Position numbers and translations under genes: made by a program. Positions 1 to 7,133 of a DNA stretch of 35,735 bases are shown here, in pieces; within the stretch, counting starts at the first letter, position 1, and every line of letters starts with the position of its first letter. Source of the stretch: Planctomycetaceae bacterium (GTDB lineage: Bacteria; Planctomycetota; Planctomycetia; Pirellulales; Pirellulaceae). The DNA is taken from NCBI GenBank assembly GCA_018658605.1, contig JABHUV010000262.1:1-35735 (forward strand), written 5' to 3'. Below the pieces are notes generated by a model. That model saw only the letters and a list, made by a program, of their open reading frames with translations, made no database searches and was not told where the DNA came from.

Positions 1-1
1 A

Positions 2-565
2 AGTGGTCGCCGCGCGGGACTCGAAGTCCCTGAGGAAACATTCGAAGGCATTCAGAATTGGTTAGATACTTCGCAAGATAAAGATCAGCCGTTTATGTAC
101 TCTTACAATCCTTATGCACCAGTTAACACTCGCCAGGCGCAAGGTCGTAACGCTACGAAGACAATGACCAGCGTCGGATTATTGATGCGGCTATATTTAG
201 GTTGGGACAAAGATGATGATAATTCGATTGCGGGTGCTAGGTATTTACAAGAAAACTTACCTTCGATTCGAAAAACTCGTAATGCATCTTTGCATGACCC
301 ATCTTTGCGAGATACATACTACTGGTACTATGCAACGCAGTTTATGTATCACATGGGTGGAGAACATTGGAAAAAATGGAATGACCGCTTACATCCGTTG
401 CTAGTAAATGGGCAGGAACAAGAAGGAGAGTTAGCTGGCAGTTGGGACCCGCGCAAACCAGTTCCCGATCGTTGGGGACCGCATGCCGGAAGGTTGTACG
501 TCACCGCGATGAATCTGTTATCGCTTGAAGTGCATTACCGACATTTGCCGTTGTATAACGAGTAA
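2..565 (+). CDS. C-terminal part of a planctomycete toroid-fold (prenyltransferase/squalene-cyclase-like) protein, 5' truncated by the window
   Basis: The reading frame is open from base 2 and ends at TAA 563-565, giving 187 residues; the start lies outside the window. An internal ATG at 95 is unlikely to be the start, because the residues before it (AGLEVPEETF, GIQNWLDT) continue the same conserved family pattern. The rest carries motifs I recognise from a widespread planctomycete family annotated as terpenoid-cyclase or protein-prenyltransferase alpha/alpha toroid repeats: KTMTSVGLLMRLYLGW, RDTYYWYYATQFMYHMGGEHW, GSWDPRKPVPDRWGPHAGRLY and TAMNLLSLEVHYRHLPLY near the end. The usual full-length members are several hundred residues longer. 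No catalytic DXDD-type motif is visible in this part, so I do not call it a true squalene cyclase; substrate and role are unknown. Confidence 0.85.
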   Translation, partial: SGRRAGLEVPEETFEGIQNWLDTSQDKDQPFMYSYNPYAPVNTRQAQGRNATKTMTSVGLLMRLYLGWDKDDDNSIAGARYLQENLPSIRKTRNASLHDPSLRDTYYWYYATQFMYHMGGEHWKKWNDRLHPLLVNGQEQEGELAGSWDPRKPVPDRWGPHAGRLYVTAMNLLSLEVHYRHLPLYNE

Positions 566-736
566 TATGGACCAGCAATTAATCACGTTGGTTTGTAACT
601 TTTACAATGTAATGCTTACCAATGGGTTGCAACAATTACATTAATGAGAATTTCGTGTACAAGCCAATTTTTTAGAATCCTATTAAAACCCTGTATTACG
701 TGACATTTGAGGTTTTTTTGGGAATGTTCCAATGTT
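566..736. other. Intergenic stretch upstream of the sigma-54 element
   Basis: No convincing ORF is present. The stretch is AT-rich and holds an 11-bp near-perfect palindrome TTACAATGTAA at 602-612 (5-bp arms, 1-nt centre) and a shorter inverted repeat GGAATGTTCC at 721-730 (4-bp arms). If the downstream -24/-12 element is real, the palindrome lies about 130 bp upstream of it, a distance typical for an enhancer-binding-protein site; that link is inference and the palindrome may be chance. Confidence 0.25.
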
Positions 737-751
737 TGGCACGGTAGTTGC
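737..751 (+). promoter_or_regulatory. Sigma-54 (RpoN) -24/-12 promoter
   Basis: The bases read TGGCACG, then four bases (GTAG), then TTGC, which is an exact match to the core consensus TGGCACG-N4-TTGC with correct GG-to-GC spacing. It sits in a non-coding region and points right. No ORF with a good ribosome site lies between it and the terminator at 942-980, so the likely product is an untranslated RNA starting near 763 (about 12 nt after the -12 GC). The match was found by eye; whether RpoN is encoded in this genome is not visible here. Confidence 0.6.
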
Positions 752-840
752 GTTAATACTATTTCAATAAAACAACGATCTGCTTTGTTAGCTTTGCCGA
801 GTTAGCCCGCAGCATCACCATCAGCTAACCTGGTGGAAAA

Positions 841-864
841 ATGTTTGAGTTACTGTGGACCTAA
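841..864 (+). other. Possible 7-codon leader ORF inside the candidate RNA
   Basis: ATG at 841 opens a 7-residue frame (MFELLWT) ending in TAA at 862-864. GGTGG at 832-836 lies four bases before the ATG, which is a fair Shine-Dalgarno match at a short spacing. The SD and start codon lie within the left arm of the 11-bp stem 833-843/921-931, so the fold would hide them. It could be a regulatory leader peptide, but ORFs this short arise by chance and no downstream gene on this strand would be controlled. Confidence 0.15.
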
Positions 865-941
865 GAAAAATTGCTGTCAGTGTGCGATAGCCGAAAAAAC
901 ATCCCTCATGGGGATAGATTCATTTTTCCACAGTACACAAG

Positions 942-980
942 AAGGCCTGATTGGATTCCCGCATCCAACCGGGCCTTTTT
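942..980 (+). terminator. Intrinsic terminator of the candidate small RNA
   Basis: Bases 942-956 pair with 963-977 (AAGGCC with GGCCTT at the base, then a G-U, a G-C, one A/C mismatch, and TTGGAT with ATCCAA), leaving a 6-base loop at 957-962. The right arm runs into TTTTT at 976-980. The U-tract is on the plus-strand side, so it ends rightward transcription. It lies 30 nt beyond the 3' end of the minus-strand gene at 1011, which it does not obviously serve because the opposite side lacks a T-tract. Confidence 0.8.
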
Positions 981-1010
981 AATGCGCTGAATCATGATAT
1001 ACGACTAACA

Positions 1011-1445
1011 CTAGGCGTTATTTAAGAGGCTTGTCGCTAACGCTCCAAAAATGATTTCATTTTCATCGTATTCACGACTTTCTGCTTGGACAACGAACAA
1101 GTAAGTGGCATCGTTCTTGAATATCGTTACGGCCGTCATACAAAGAATGAAGTCGAGATAATTAAAGAACATACGAATACCAACGAGTTTTTCATCGCCG
1201 ACGTTGATTTGATAACTAGCCGTTTCTTCGTGTTCTTCGTATTCGGCATGGATAGCTCGTACCGCTTGCCCAATCAATTCTTCGGTGTCCATCTGGCCGT
1301 CATATCGATAGACAGACCACTGAATCGTCCCTTCGTTTTGTAACGCGACACTTTGGCAGATCGACGAGTCGGTTTGTTGTTCAATGATCTTCCAGTTTTC
1401 AGGATAAAGGAATTTAAGTTCAGCTTGGTCAAACGTTTGCGGCAT
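1011..1445 (-). CDS. Small protein resembling the DcrB/PsbP (DUF1795-like) fold
   Basis: The product is 144 residues with no signal peptide or membrane helix. It opens MPQTFDQAELKFLYPENWKI, and the 'F.YPENW' opening followed by mixed beta segments and a C-terminal amphipathic helix resembles DUF1795/DcrB and PsbP-like small proteins that are common as hypotheticals in planctomycetes. ATG at 1445 is preferred; a TTG two codons upstream (1451) has a GGAG only 5 nt before it and is a real alternative. It is transcribed away from the TPR gene at 1654, sharing the 1452-1653 spacer with it. The function is unknown, and the family assignment rests on pattern alone. Confidence 0.6.
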   Translation of the reverse strand: MPQTFDQAELKFLYPENWKIIEQQTDSSICQSVALQNEGTIQWSVYRYDGQMDTEELIGQAVRAIHAEYEEHEETASYQINVGDEKLVGIRMFFNYLDFILCMTAVTIFKNDATYLFVVQAESREYDENEIIFGALATSLLNNA

Positions 1446-1653
1446 TTTCAAACGGGCTCCGTGTAATAATACGCTTTAGGGATATTGGGAGAATTGGATA
1501 AATCAATGAATAGTTGATCTTGAGGTCATAATTTGAATTTGCTACGTTCCATTGTTCTCCTCTTCCATCTTCTACACTTTTTGGGATGTTGGCAATTGAC
1601 CGTATCCTAAAAATATCTCATTTGCAAAAACCTACATCCTTATCCAGCGTCTA

Positions 1654-2580
1654 ATGCCTAAACTACACCACAAACAATTACCTGTATTTGTTACGCTAGT
1701 CGTGATTGTTCTATCTAGCCTGCCTGGTTGCAGATTGTTTTCACCGAGGATCACTCTTGAAACCCTGACAACAGCGGCTGAAATTGAGCGCAGAGGAGAT
1801 CAGTTATACAAGAGTGGGCAATACAATGCGGCTGCCAATCGGTTCGAAGAAGCGGCAGCGATGGTTACGTCGGATCAACTTGTTCGCCGGAAACTTGCGG
1901 ATACTTATTGGGCAGAGAATCGTTACAACGCGGCCATTGCGGTAATGCGGACAGCTATAAAATTAGCGAACCCAGTTTTTGATCGCGAGCTACGTCAAGA
2001 ATGGTTTGTACGCCTTGCGGAGATGTATTTAGATGTTGGCGATGTTGACCGGGCGCTACATTGGGTAGATCGAGCCATCGAAGAGAATCCGCAGATGTTG
2101 CCAGCACGGATTGTTCGTGGTAGCGTCTTTGCGCGAGTACAATCTTACAAAGCAGCCTTGGAAGACTATCACTATGCATTGAGTTTGATGGTTGATGAGC
2201 CAAGTGCTGAGCGAGTGCGAGTCGAAATTGAAGTTGCTAGAGTCTATTCGCAGCAGCAACGACCACATCGCGTGCTAGCAATGACGAGTGCCATCGACAC
2301 GCGAACGCTTCAACCGCCTCAAGCCATCGATGTTCATTTAATACGCGCTATGGCGTTACGTGATCGCCAACGGTTTGCTGACGCCGTTCGTGAATTGCAA
2401 CAAGCATTGGTTCTAGACGCAAATCATGCCCAGGCTCATTTCGTGTTGGCAAGTACCTATTGGCAGCAAGGCGATATTGTTCGTGCTCAGAGTTCACTCG
2501 CTAAGGTTTTTAGATTAAACCCAAATCATCCGGCTGCCCTGCGATTGCAACAACAAATGATACCTCACCGCGGTGGATAG
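1654..2580 (+). CDS. TPR-repeat lipoprotein
   Basis: This 308-residue protein has a hydrophobic N-terminus ending in the lipobox LPGC (residues 23-26), so the mature protein is probably lipid-anchored on the periplasmic side. Tetratricopeptide-like pairs of helices follow. Typical signatures are seen at about 46-66 (GDQLYKSGQYNAAANRFEEA), 80-100 (LADTYWAENRYNAAIAVMRTA), 119-142 (MYLDVGDVDRALHWVDRAI), 227-250 (AMALRDRQRFADAVRELQQAL) and 262-290 (ASTYWQQGDIVRAQSSLAKV). TPR arrays bind partner proteins; the partner here is unknown. No clear Shine-Dalgarno precedes the ATG. It converges with the DUF21 gene, 52 bp away, without a visible terminator between them. Confidence 0.8.
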   Translation: MPKLHHKQLPVFVTLVVIVLSSLPGCRLFSPRITLETLTTAAEIERRGDQLYKSGQYNAAANRFEEAAAMVTSDQLVRRKLADTYWAENRYNAAIAVMRTAIKLANPVFDRELRQEWFVRLAEMYLDVGDVDRALHWVDRAIEENPQMLPARIVRGSVFARVQSYKAALEDYHYALSLMVDEPSAERVRVEIEVARVYSQQQRPHRVLAMTSAIDTRTLQPPQAIDVHLIRAMALRDRQRFADAVRELQQALVLDANHAQAHFVLASTYWQQGDIVRAQSSLAKVFRLNPNHPAALRLQQQMIPHRGG

Positions 2581-2632
2581 TTGTTGTTGCAAAAATTCCG
2601 ATCACCAAGGTGGACTTCGTAGCTATCTTGTT

Positions 2633-3583
2633 TTAGGTCAATTTCCCAATGAGGTCTTGGCGATAAACGATACCGTTAACGATCGAGCGGTTGTTTTTGA
2701 CGGCGGCGACATCAATATTGTTTTCTTGCATAAACACTAAAGCGGATGTGACTTGCACCGTACTTTCAAAGAAATGCAGATCTTCGCACCTGTCGATGTG
2801 GTCTAGCTCTTGTATTTTCATATCCAACACCGAAACGACACCAATCGGGTTTTGGCGGCTTTCTTGACAGACAACGAGTGTGGTGACGCCGAGCATCTTG
2901 GCTGTTTTTTCAATTTCTGCATAACTGGCGTCATGATTGATCATGGCGGATTTGGTTAACCCCCGCGATACTTCGCTGACCTTCATCGAACTACAAGCAA
3001 ACAGCTTCTGGGTAAGTGACCGTTGGTTTTCTGTCAGCAACCCTACTAACTCACCTTGTTGAAACACGTTCAACAAGGAATGTCGCAACATTGTGAATTG
3101 TACACGTAGCGGAGTTTCCCCGACGAGTTTTTGTAGGATACGAGCGAAAGCCCACAACGCCAAGGCGACGGGGGAAAATATAATGGCGAAGACTAAAAAT
3201 AACGGTCCAGCTTTGCGAATTAAAGTGTTAGGCGAGTCTTTGAACGCTGCCTTTGGAATTAACTCGCCATACAAAAAGACGACGGGTACAAACAACGCTG
3301 AAAACAAAATTTCCACTCCAGCTTCAGGAAACATCACTTGGCTTGCCAGTACAATTGCAAAGGAAGTGAGATAATTGGCAAGATTGTTTCCTATGAGTGT
3401 CGTAGCAACAAAAATAGAGGGGTTATTAGTGAACCACAATAACAAGCGTGATATCCAATCACCGTCGCGGCCGTCTAGTACAAGCCGTACACGTGTCACT
3501 CGGTAGAATCCAGTTTCAATTCCGCTAAAAAAGGCACTCAAAAAAATGCCGATGCACAATAATGCCAAAGGTTCCCAGGTCAT
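2633..3583 (-). CDS. DUF21/CBS membrane protein, short form without CorC_HlyC domain
   Basis: The protein is 316 residues. The first ~180 are a DUF21 (CNNM-type) membrane domain with the SAFFSGIETGFYR signature near residues 16-28 and GELIPKAAF near 106-114. Residues ~195-316 look like a pair of CBS modules (for example GVTTLVVCQESRQNPIGVVSVLD). CNNM/CorC-family proteins are magnesium-transport related. The C-terminal CorC_HlyC domain found in the neighbour is absent. The ATG overlaps the upstream gene's stop by 4 nt (ATGA) and has GGAGG seven bases before it, so the two are translationally coupled. The coupling suggests a heteromeric pair, which is inference. Confidence 0.82.
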   Translation of the reverse strand: MTWEPLALLCIGIFLSAFFSGIETGFYRVTRVRLVLDGRDGDWISRLLLWFTNNPSIFVATTLIGNNLANYLTSFAIVLASQVMFPEAGVEILFSALFVPVVFLYGELIPKAAFKDSPNTLIRKAGPLFLVFAIIFSPVALALWAFARILQKLVGETPLRVQFTMLRHSLLNVFQQGELVGLLTENQRSLTQKLFACSSMKVSEVSRGLTKSAMINHDASYAEIEKTAKMLGVTTLVVCQESRQNPIGVVSVLDMKIQELDHIDRCEDLHFFESTVQVTSALVFMQENNIDVAAVKNNRSIVNGIVYRQDLIGKLT

Positions 3584-4836
3584 GACCTACCTCCGTCTGA
3601 AAGTAGCGACACTTCGATAGTGCAATCTCCACGTTTGGCCACGTCTGTCACTTCAAGTTGCAGAGGTCCCCAGGTGCAGCGGTCTCCCTGCTTTGGCAAT
3701 CGTTGTAGCACTTCATGCAACACGCCCAAAAGGGTGGCACTGCGAGTGTGGGGAAAGGGGATTTGTAAATGTTTTTCTAGACCTCTGAGAGTCGCCAGCC
3801 CTTTGACTTGCCAAAGTTTTTCACCTAAGTCAAGAATTGCCGCTTCGTTTCGAAGACGCTGAGTTCGACTAGGAGCCACAACAAATAGCGCATCAGCGAT
3901 ATCATCGTTGGTAATAATCCCAATCATATCGCCAAATTCATTAACAACGATCGCAACATCGGAACTCTGATTGGTCAGTCTTTGGTGAACGTCTGCTACG
4001 GTTGCGCACCATGGCACGGAGACGACAGGCGTTCCCATTCGTGATGCCGAATCATCCATCGCAATAACATCTTGGGCATCGATCGAATAGAGAATCTCGG
4101 TTGAATTATGTTTTGTAACGAGAATATAACCACTTGGTGGAAATTCTTCCTTAAGGCTTTTCGTGGTAACAGGTGCTTGATACGTTACGAATTGTCGCCG
4201 AGGCCGCATCCATTCGTCCGCTCGGACTTGCGAGAGCTCCAAAATATTCCGTAACATTTGATATTCGTGTGGGTCGAATTTAGCGTCAAGTGTGGAAAGT
4301 TCAACTGCTCGGGAAAGGTCAGAAATATTAAGGTCAGATTCAGTAGTCAATCTTGGCAGGATAAGTCGCATGGTAAGAAGATGAAAGACGCGAAGCAGCG
4401 GCACTAGTGGTTGGATTAACTTAGTTGCTAGCAATAACGGAAACGAAACCAAACTGGCGAACCGGCGACTGCGCAGTACCGCGAAACTCTTGGGGAGCAT
4501 TTCACTTAACAAAATGATAACGAGTACACTGGCAACTCCGAACAATACGCCGAGGTGTTCAGTATCGGGGTTTTGTTGTAACTGCAATCCCACTCGAGCA
4601 GAGATGGAAAAGTAGATCATGTTGATGAGTAGGTTCCAGAAGAGGACCGCTGATAACAGGTAATCGGGCTGGTCCATCAGGCGAGCAGCAGTTCGCTGTG
4701 CGGAGTTTCCATGAGCGAGAATTCTCAAGTCATGGCGTTGTAAGTAAAAATAGGCCGCTTCGCTTGCTGAGAACAAGCCAGAGAGAATTATCAAGATCAC
4801 CATGGTAAAAAGCCACGGTGTTAGCTCAATCCACAC
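3580..4836 (-). CDS. DUF21/CBS/CorC_HlyC membrane protein (CNNM/CorC-like)
   Basis: This 418-residue protein has the full three-part CNNM/CorC architecture. A DUF21 membrane domain (about 1-185) carries LSGLFSASEAAYF near 18-30 and SEMLPKSFAV near 110-119. A CBS pair follows at about 200-320, with VAIVVNEFGDMIGIITNDDI typical of the second CBS. A CorC_HlyC domain fills about 335-410 (LATLRGLEKHLQIPFPHT, TLLGVLHEVLQRLP). Known members act in magnesium/cobalt efflux or resistance. Such proteins are often annotated hemolysin C-like without being toxins. It is the first gene of the coupled pair and lies 101 bp downstream of an ABC-2 permease on the same strand, so the three could share a transcript. 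Confidence 0.85.
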   Translation of the reverse strand: MWIELTPWLFTMVILIILSGLFSASEAAYFYLQRHDLRILAHGNSAQRTAARLMDQPDYLLSAVLFWNLLINMIYFSISARVGLQLQQNPDTEHLGVLFGVASVLVIILLSEMLPKSFAVLRSRRFASLVSFPLLLATKLIQPLVPLLRVFHLLTMRLILPRLTTESDLNISDLSRAVELSTLDAKFDPHEYQMLRNILELSQVRADEWMRPRRQFVTYQAPVTTKSLKEEFPPSGYILVTKHNSTEILYSIDAQDVIAMDDSASRMGTPVVSVPWCATVADVHQRLTNQSSDVAIVVNEFGDMIGIITNDDIADALFVVAPSRTQRLRNEAAILDLGEKLWQVKGLATLRGLEKHLQIPFPHTRSATLLGVLHEVLQRLPKQGDRCTWGPLQLEVTDVAKRGDCTIEVSLLSDGGRS

Positions 4837-4937
4837 GTTTGTTAGTCACCTACGCAACGGACACGACAAGGAAAAATATAGTAGATATAGTGTATCACAG
4901 AACCACAAATTATCACGAATTAACAAAGATGTTTAAT

Positions 4938-6782
4938 TTACTCATCATCGCTTTTAGTGCGTCCCATGGCGACGTCGAACTCGCCGATGGCGGGCATGAG
5001 CATTGCCAGTGTGGTAAAGCCGTAGATGATTGTGATGACGGTAACACTGGTTAAATGGTGTTCGATAAAGAAACTAGTAATTGCATGGAAGGTTGCAAAC
5101 GGTAATAGCAACGTTGACCAAAAAATGGCGGGCGAGGGATTGCGGAACCCCAGTGCCACATAGAGGCCGATGCTGCCGCCAAGAATGAACGCTAGAAACG
5201 GCGCTAATTGTTGTTCGAATGACCCGCTAAACGAAATCATGATCATGATACAAGTTACGACACCGAGGAATAAGAAAAATACGCTGCCCATACTGACACT
5301 GATTGCCGCACGACTGTTGGCAAAGTTCAGCCCGCAGTGGATTCCAAGTGTGGTCACAAAGAAGAGCAGGGCGAAGAATCCGACAATAAGAAATGAAAAT
5401 CCTTCAAAATCGATCCCACCGCGGACCGTCAAATACAATCCGATGAGAATGGGTATGATGACCATTTCTTTGGTGACATACAAAACGCCCCAGAGTTTGC
5501 CAAAAATAAATTCACGTGGAGAGAGATCCGTAACCAACAGCAGATCAAGTGCTTGCCCATCTCGTTCATTGGTTATGGAATTCACAGCGAGGGCATTGAT
5601 GATGACCAAACTGACAAGAAATAGTGGCGCGATTGACGACGCGACTGGCGGAATAATCGTTTCTAGGCCGATGAGTGTTGCACCGGTTTCGATGTCGGCA
5701 AGGTTTTTGTTTAAACTGAAAAGTGCTAACAGCGACATGCTGATATAGGCGATACGAATGATAAGAATTTTGCGTCCATAGGCCCACGTGCATATTTCTC
5801 GCCATAGTACCGGATTATCCCACACCCGCCGTGTTGCCTGTACCTCTGGCGTGTCCGTGGCCGCTCGACCAATCGAATCGACATGGCCACCGCGCGACGC
5901 TTCCGCAATTTCTTCAATTTCAGCAGCGGATAATTTCTTGTCCCAAATCGCCGACATGTCGTCTTGATCCTGAACAACGCTACGTACTTCACGAGTGGGA
6001 TTCCAAATGCGAACTTTTATGATCGCTAGTAAATTAAGAAATAATGCTGCCATCCCGGCAAAAAGAGAAAAGCAAATAGCTGGGTCGGAAAGTGACCAAG
6101 AGGATTGGTCGCCAATGCGAGGAACTGTGACCGCAGCGATTCCTCGAATAGGATTCGCCCAATCAGCGACGGTTGCTAGCAGTGGACTTGATGCTCCGAC
6201 TGCAACGATCCCTTCCCACAGACCAATCCACAAGACGATGGTTAATGTTGTTAGTGATAGAGTTTGAAAAGTTTTTTCACGCCACAACGCGAATGTGCTT
6301 CCAAGTGTGCCGGCGACAAGAGTGGCTGCGAATGTGATTAGGAGGATTCTCGTAACTTGATCGTTCGAAACACCGCCAAATAATTGGACCGCTAGCAGCA
6401 CGGGAATGGATGCTAGGACCATGATGAGAGGCGTCAGCAGAGACGCGAATAGTTTACCGAGTACGAGTTGTGGATTGGTGAGTTGGGTGAGCAGTAATAG
6501 GATGAAAGTTCGTTTATCTTTTTCTTGTGCGACGGCACTGGCAGCTCCAAATGCCGACAGGAAAACGAGCAGTGCTAATTGCAGTGGTGCGAGAATTTGG
6601 AAAAACGTTGCGCCGAATCGAGCGAGGTCTCCGGGGCTCTGGATAACTTGCGTGCCTGCTAAAATCATCCATGACGTACTCATCAGAATTAGCAGTGCGG
6701 TGACATAAATTGCGCGCAGGGCGTAATGACGTGACCGTCGCGGCAACGTCATAGCTTCTCGAGTGAAAACTGGACCGAACAA
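4938..6782 (-). CDS. Double-length ABC-2 type permease, orphan of its ATPase
   Basis: This 614-residue polytopic protein is built from two tandem ABC-2 permease-like halves. Each half has the cytoplasmic coupling motif seen in this family: EKDKRTFILLLLTQLTNPQL followed by GK at about 87-110, and ERDGQALDLLLVTDLSPREF followed by GK at about 408-432. Around these lie about 12 hydrophobic segments, and a hydrophilic linker of roughly 60 residues (about 265-325) joins the halves. No ATP-binding subunit is adjacent. The same tandem layout recurs in the permease at 18322-20091, which does have an ATPase. The substrate is unknown. The start ATG at 6782 gives MFGPVFTREAMTLPRRSRHY, a cytoplasmic N-terminus typical of these permeases. 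Confidence 0.82.
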   Translation of the reverse strand: MFGPVFTREAMTLPRRSRHYALRAIYVTALLILMSTSWMILAGTQVIQSPGDLARFGATFFQILAPLQLALLVFLSAFGAASAVAQEKDKRTFILLLLTQLTNPQLVLGKLFASLLTPLIMVLASIPVLLAVQLFGGVSNDQVTRILLITFAATLVAGTLGSTFALWREKTFQTLSLTTLTIVLWIGLWEGIVAVGASSPLLATVADWANPIRGIAAVTVPRIGDQSSWSLSDPAICFSLFAGMAALFLNLLAIIKVRIWNPTREVRSVVQDQDDMSAIWDKKLSAAEIEEIAEASRGGHVDSIGRAATDTPEVQATRRVWDNPVLWREICTWAYGRKILIIRIAYISMSLLALFSLNKNLADIETGATLIGLETIIPPVASSIAPLFLVSLVIINALAVNSITNERDGQALDLLLVTDLSPREFIFGKLWGVLYVTKEMVIIPILIGLYLTVRGGIDFEGFSFLIVGFFALLFFVTTLGIHCGLNFANSRAAISVSMGSVFFLFLGVVTCIMIMISFSGSFEQQLAPFLAFILGGSIGLYVALGFRNPSPAIFWSTLLLPFATFHAITSFFIEHHLTSVTVITIIYGFTTLAMLMPAIGEFDVAMGRTKSDDE

Positions 6783-7133
6783 GCTTGTACCTATGTGGTG
6801 TTTATTGTGAGTGACAGTCGATTCAACGAATGCGATTATTTGCTTTGAACCTACACTACTTGTCGGCTTTTAGGGGGTTTTAACTGTAGCACACTCATTG
6901 ATGGTTTAAACAGTCGCCGTTTGGGCCCAAGTATCTATATGTGCGGGGTTGTAACGGTTTCTTTGCAGTGGAATATTTGGAAAATGCACGATATAATGTC
7001 TAAATTGCTTGTATTAGGATTGTCCGTAATATTTGTTGTTTGAAGAGAACTATTGCATTACGTCGATAGATTAATAGTGGTTCAAAAGGTATTCCGTAGG
7101 TTTACGGAGCTTTTATTTCAAAGAAGGTTGTTT
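6783..7133. other. Divergent intergenic region between the ABC-2 permease and the first DUF1549 gene
   Basis: About 350 bp without a credible gene. An in-frame extension of the downstream ORF to 7053 exists, but it lacks a ribosome site and would bury the signal peptide. A sigma-70-like promoter candidate is listed separately at 7005-7032. A second good -10 hexamer (TATAAT, 6992-6997) has no -35 at proper spacing. No repeats or strong hairpins were seen. Confidence 0.5.
7005..7032 (+). promoter_or_regulatory. Candidate sigma-70 promoter for the first DUF1549-DUF1501 pair
   Basis: TTGCTT (7005-7010) and TAATAT (7027-7032) are separated by 16 bp. This predicts a start near 7039 and a leader of about 95 nt before the ATG at 7134. 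Planctomycete sigma-70 consensus is not well established to me, and AT-rich DNA gives such matches by chance. Confidence 0.3.

Larger units (their letters stand above)
763..980 (+). ncRNA. Candidate sigma-54-driven structured small RNA (~218 nt)
   Basis: The limits are inferred from the sigma-54 element (transcription start about 763) and the intrinsic terminator ending at 980. The interior folds by eye. An 11-bp stem pairs GTGGAAAAATG (833-843) with CATTTTTCCAC (921-931) and encloses two hairpins: GCTGTC/GATAGC (873-878 with 886-891, one G-U pair) and ATCCC/GGGAT (901-905 with 911-915). Upstream, GTTAGC occurs twice (787-792 and 801-806), and either copy can pair with GCTAAC at 824-829. A competing 8-bp stem, TACTGTGG (851-858) with CCACAGTA (928-935), shares bases 928-931 with the closing stem, so two exclusive folds are possible. 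A 7-codon ORF (841-864) with a GGTGG upstream lies inside. I do not recognise an Rfam family. Conservation of the pairing in relatives would decide. Confidence 0.5.

Noticed and set aside
908..982. 24-residue ORF running through the terminator of the candidate RNA
   Set aside because: It has no Shine-Dalgarno and its last third is the terminator stem.
5170..5748. 192-residue plus-strand ORF inside the ABC-2 permease gene
   Set aside because: It is the antisense of hydrophobic codons, has no ribosome site and lies within a well-supported gene.
7053..7133. In-frame N-terminal extension of the first DUF1549 protein
   Set aside because: It lacks a ribosome site and buries a clear signal peptide; ATG 7134 has AAGAAGG six bases upstream.
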